This document shows positions 5,655 through 6,549 of a stretch of DNA of 6,549 nt, one piece after another. Below the pieces are notes generated by a model. It had not been told where the DNA came from, searched no databases, and was given only the letters and a program-made list of their open reading frames with translations. The stretch is from Candidatus Glassbacteria bacterium RIFCSPLOWO2_12_FULL_58_11 (GTDB lineage: Bacteria; Gemmatimonadota; Glassbacteria; GWA2-58-10), in assembly GCA_001780825.1 (NCBI GenBank), contig MFIX01000074.1, positions 1 through 6,549 of the forward strand. The letters run 5' to 3'. Position numbers and translations under genes: made by a program. The stretch's first letter is position 1. Every line of letters starts with the position of its first letter.

Positions 5655-6549
5655 ATGGGAAAACTCCTTGATTATGAAGGCCTTACATTCGACGATGTAA
5701 TGCTGGTTCCCCGCAAGAGTACTGTGTTGCCCAAGGATGTGAACCTGGCCACACGCTTTACCCGGAAAATCAAGCTGAATATTCCGATGATCAGCGCGGC
5801 GATGGATACGGTCACGGAATCCGAGATGGCGATCGCCATGGCCCGCGAGGGCGGCCTGGGCGTGATCCACAAGAACATGTCGGTCAAGAACCAGATGGAG
5901 GAGGTCCGGCGGGTCAAGCGCAGCGAAAGCGCGATCATCGACGAGCCGATTACCCTGCCTCCCGAGGCCCGGCTCAAGGATGCGGTCGAGGTGATGCGGC
6001 GCCACCATGTCTCCGGCATTCCGATCACCGAGCCGGATGGCAAGCTGATCGGGATTGTTACCCACCGGGACATGCTTTTTGAGACCGATTTGGAGCTTCC
6101 CCTGCGCAAGCTGATGACCTCGGGGTCCGACCTGATCAGCGCGCCTCAGGGGATCAGCCAGGCCAAGGCCCAGCAGGTGCTGCACAAGCACCGGATCGAA
6201 AAGCTGCCGATTGTCGATAAGGAGGGCAGACTCAAGGCCCTGGTGACAGTCAAGGACCTGGTCAAGCGCACGCTGTTCCCCAATGCGAGCAAAGATGGCA
6301 AGGGCCGCCTGCTGGTGGCCGCCGCGGTCGGCACCAGTCCGGAAACCGTCGAGCGGGCCCAGGGTCTGCTCGAGGCGGAGGTTGATGTTATCGTAGTGGA
6401 CACGGCCCACGGACACAGCCGGAAGGTGATGGAGATGGTCAAGAAGCTGCGCCAGGTGCTGGCCGGGGACATCCAGCTTGTCGCCGGGAATGTCGCCACG
6501 GCCGAGGCGGTGCGCGATCTGGCGGCTTTGGGCGTGGATGCTGTAAAGG
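5655..6549 (+). CDS. guaB: Inosine-5'-monophosphate dehydrogenase, N-terminal 298 codons (3' end outside window)
   Basis: Cytoplasmic enzyme that oxidises IMP to XMP with NAD+, the committed step of GMP synthesis. The product begins MGKLLDYEGLTFDDVMLVPR, the typical IMPDH opening, followed by PMISAAMDTVTE and GGLGVIHKNM of the (beta/alpha)8 barrel. Residues about 93-205 are the inserted Bateman module of two CBS domains (GIPITEPDGKLIGIVTHRD; KLPIVDKEGRLKALVTVKDL), which in bacterial IMPDH binds purine nucleotides and tunes activity. The barrel resumes with LLVAAAVGT, VDVIVVDTAHGHS (the cofactor-side segment) and LVAGNVAT. The window ends after GVDAVK, one base into codon 299, just before the expected GPGSICTTR loop with the catalytic cysteine; bacterial IMPDHs are usually about 485-500 residues, so roughly 190 are missing. 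No internal stop or frameshift is seen. The start ATG 5655 fits the family N-terminus, but its ribosome site is weak (only CGGG, 5645-5648). A separate promoter lies upstream. Confidence 0.97.
   Translation, partial: MGKLLDYEGLTFDDVMLVPRKSTVLPKDVNLATRFTRKIKLNIPMISAAMDTVTESEMAIAMAREGGLGVIHKNMSVKNQMEEVRRVKRSESAIIDEPITLPPEARLKDAVEVMRRHHVSGIPITEPDGKLIGIVTHRDMLFETDLELPLRKLMTSGSDLISAPQGISQAKAQQVLHKHRIEKLPIVDKEGRLKALVTVKDLVKRTLFPNASKDGKGRLLVAAAVGTSPETVERAQGLLEAEVDVIVVDTAHGHSRKVMEMVKKLRQVLAGDIQLVAGNVATAEAVRDLAALGVDAVK

Noticed and set aside
5637..6416. Open frame on the - strand (259 codons) opposite guaB
   Set aside because: It lies fully antisense to an unmistakable IMP dehydrogenase coding sequence and shows no family features.

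Overview
The window reads as one GC-rich bacterial chromosomal segment with four genes, all on the + strand, separated by gaps of about 170-240 bases. Two secreted proteins with N-terminal export signals and the style of the C-terminal processing protease suggest a Gram-negative bacterium. The protease resembles the long (about 545-residue) form seen in Bacteroidetes/Chlorobi/Fibrobacteres-type lineages, but the phylum cannot be fixed from the sequence alone. Coding DNA is GC-rich. The short AT-rich islands before the second and fourth genes hold recognisable sigma-70-type promoter elements. No insertion sequence, CRISPR array, tRNA, rRNA or phage gene is visible.

Layout: (1) 21-911, a GAF sensor domain followed by a histidine-kinase dimerisation/phosphoacceptor domain (HisKA) that ends with no ATPase domain. 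Its reading frame is still open at the left edge, so the N-terminus may lie outside. (2) 912-1151, an AT-rich promoter region followed by a GC-rich leader that can form alternative hairpins. (3) 1152-2789, a secreted S41 (C-terminal processing) serine protease with PDZ domain and complete Ser-Lys-Gln catalytic set. (4) 2790-2962, a GC-rich spacer ending in a perfect 7-bp hairpin that abuts the next start codon. (5) 2963-5476, a large exported protein I cannot assign to a named family; it is built from about 14-16 beta-propeller-type repeats. (6) 5477-5654, a spacer with two short hairpins, then a TTGACA promoter and AT-rich leader. (7) 5655-6549, the first 298 codons of IMP dehydrogenase (guaB), cut by the window edge just before the catalytic cysteine loop.

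How the genes fit together: guaB is housekeeping purine synthesis with its own promoter and is probably functionally independent. The protease also has its own promoter. No clear promoter or terminator separates it from the propeller gene, so those two may be co-transcribed and both act in the cell envelope. The most interesting items are the kinase-like protein lacking a kinase domain, the unassigned propeller protein, and the structured leaders in front of the protease and propeller genes. I see no clear evidence of a wholly new multi-gene system.
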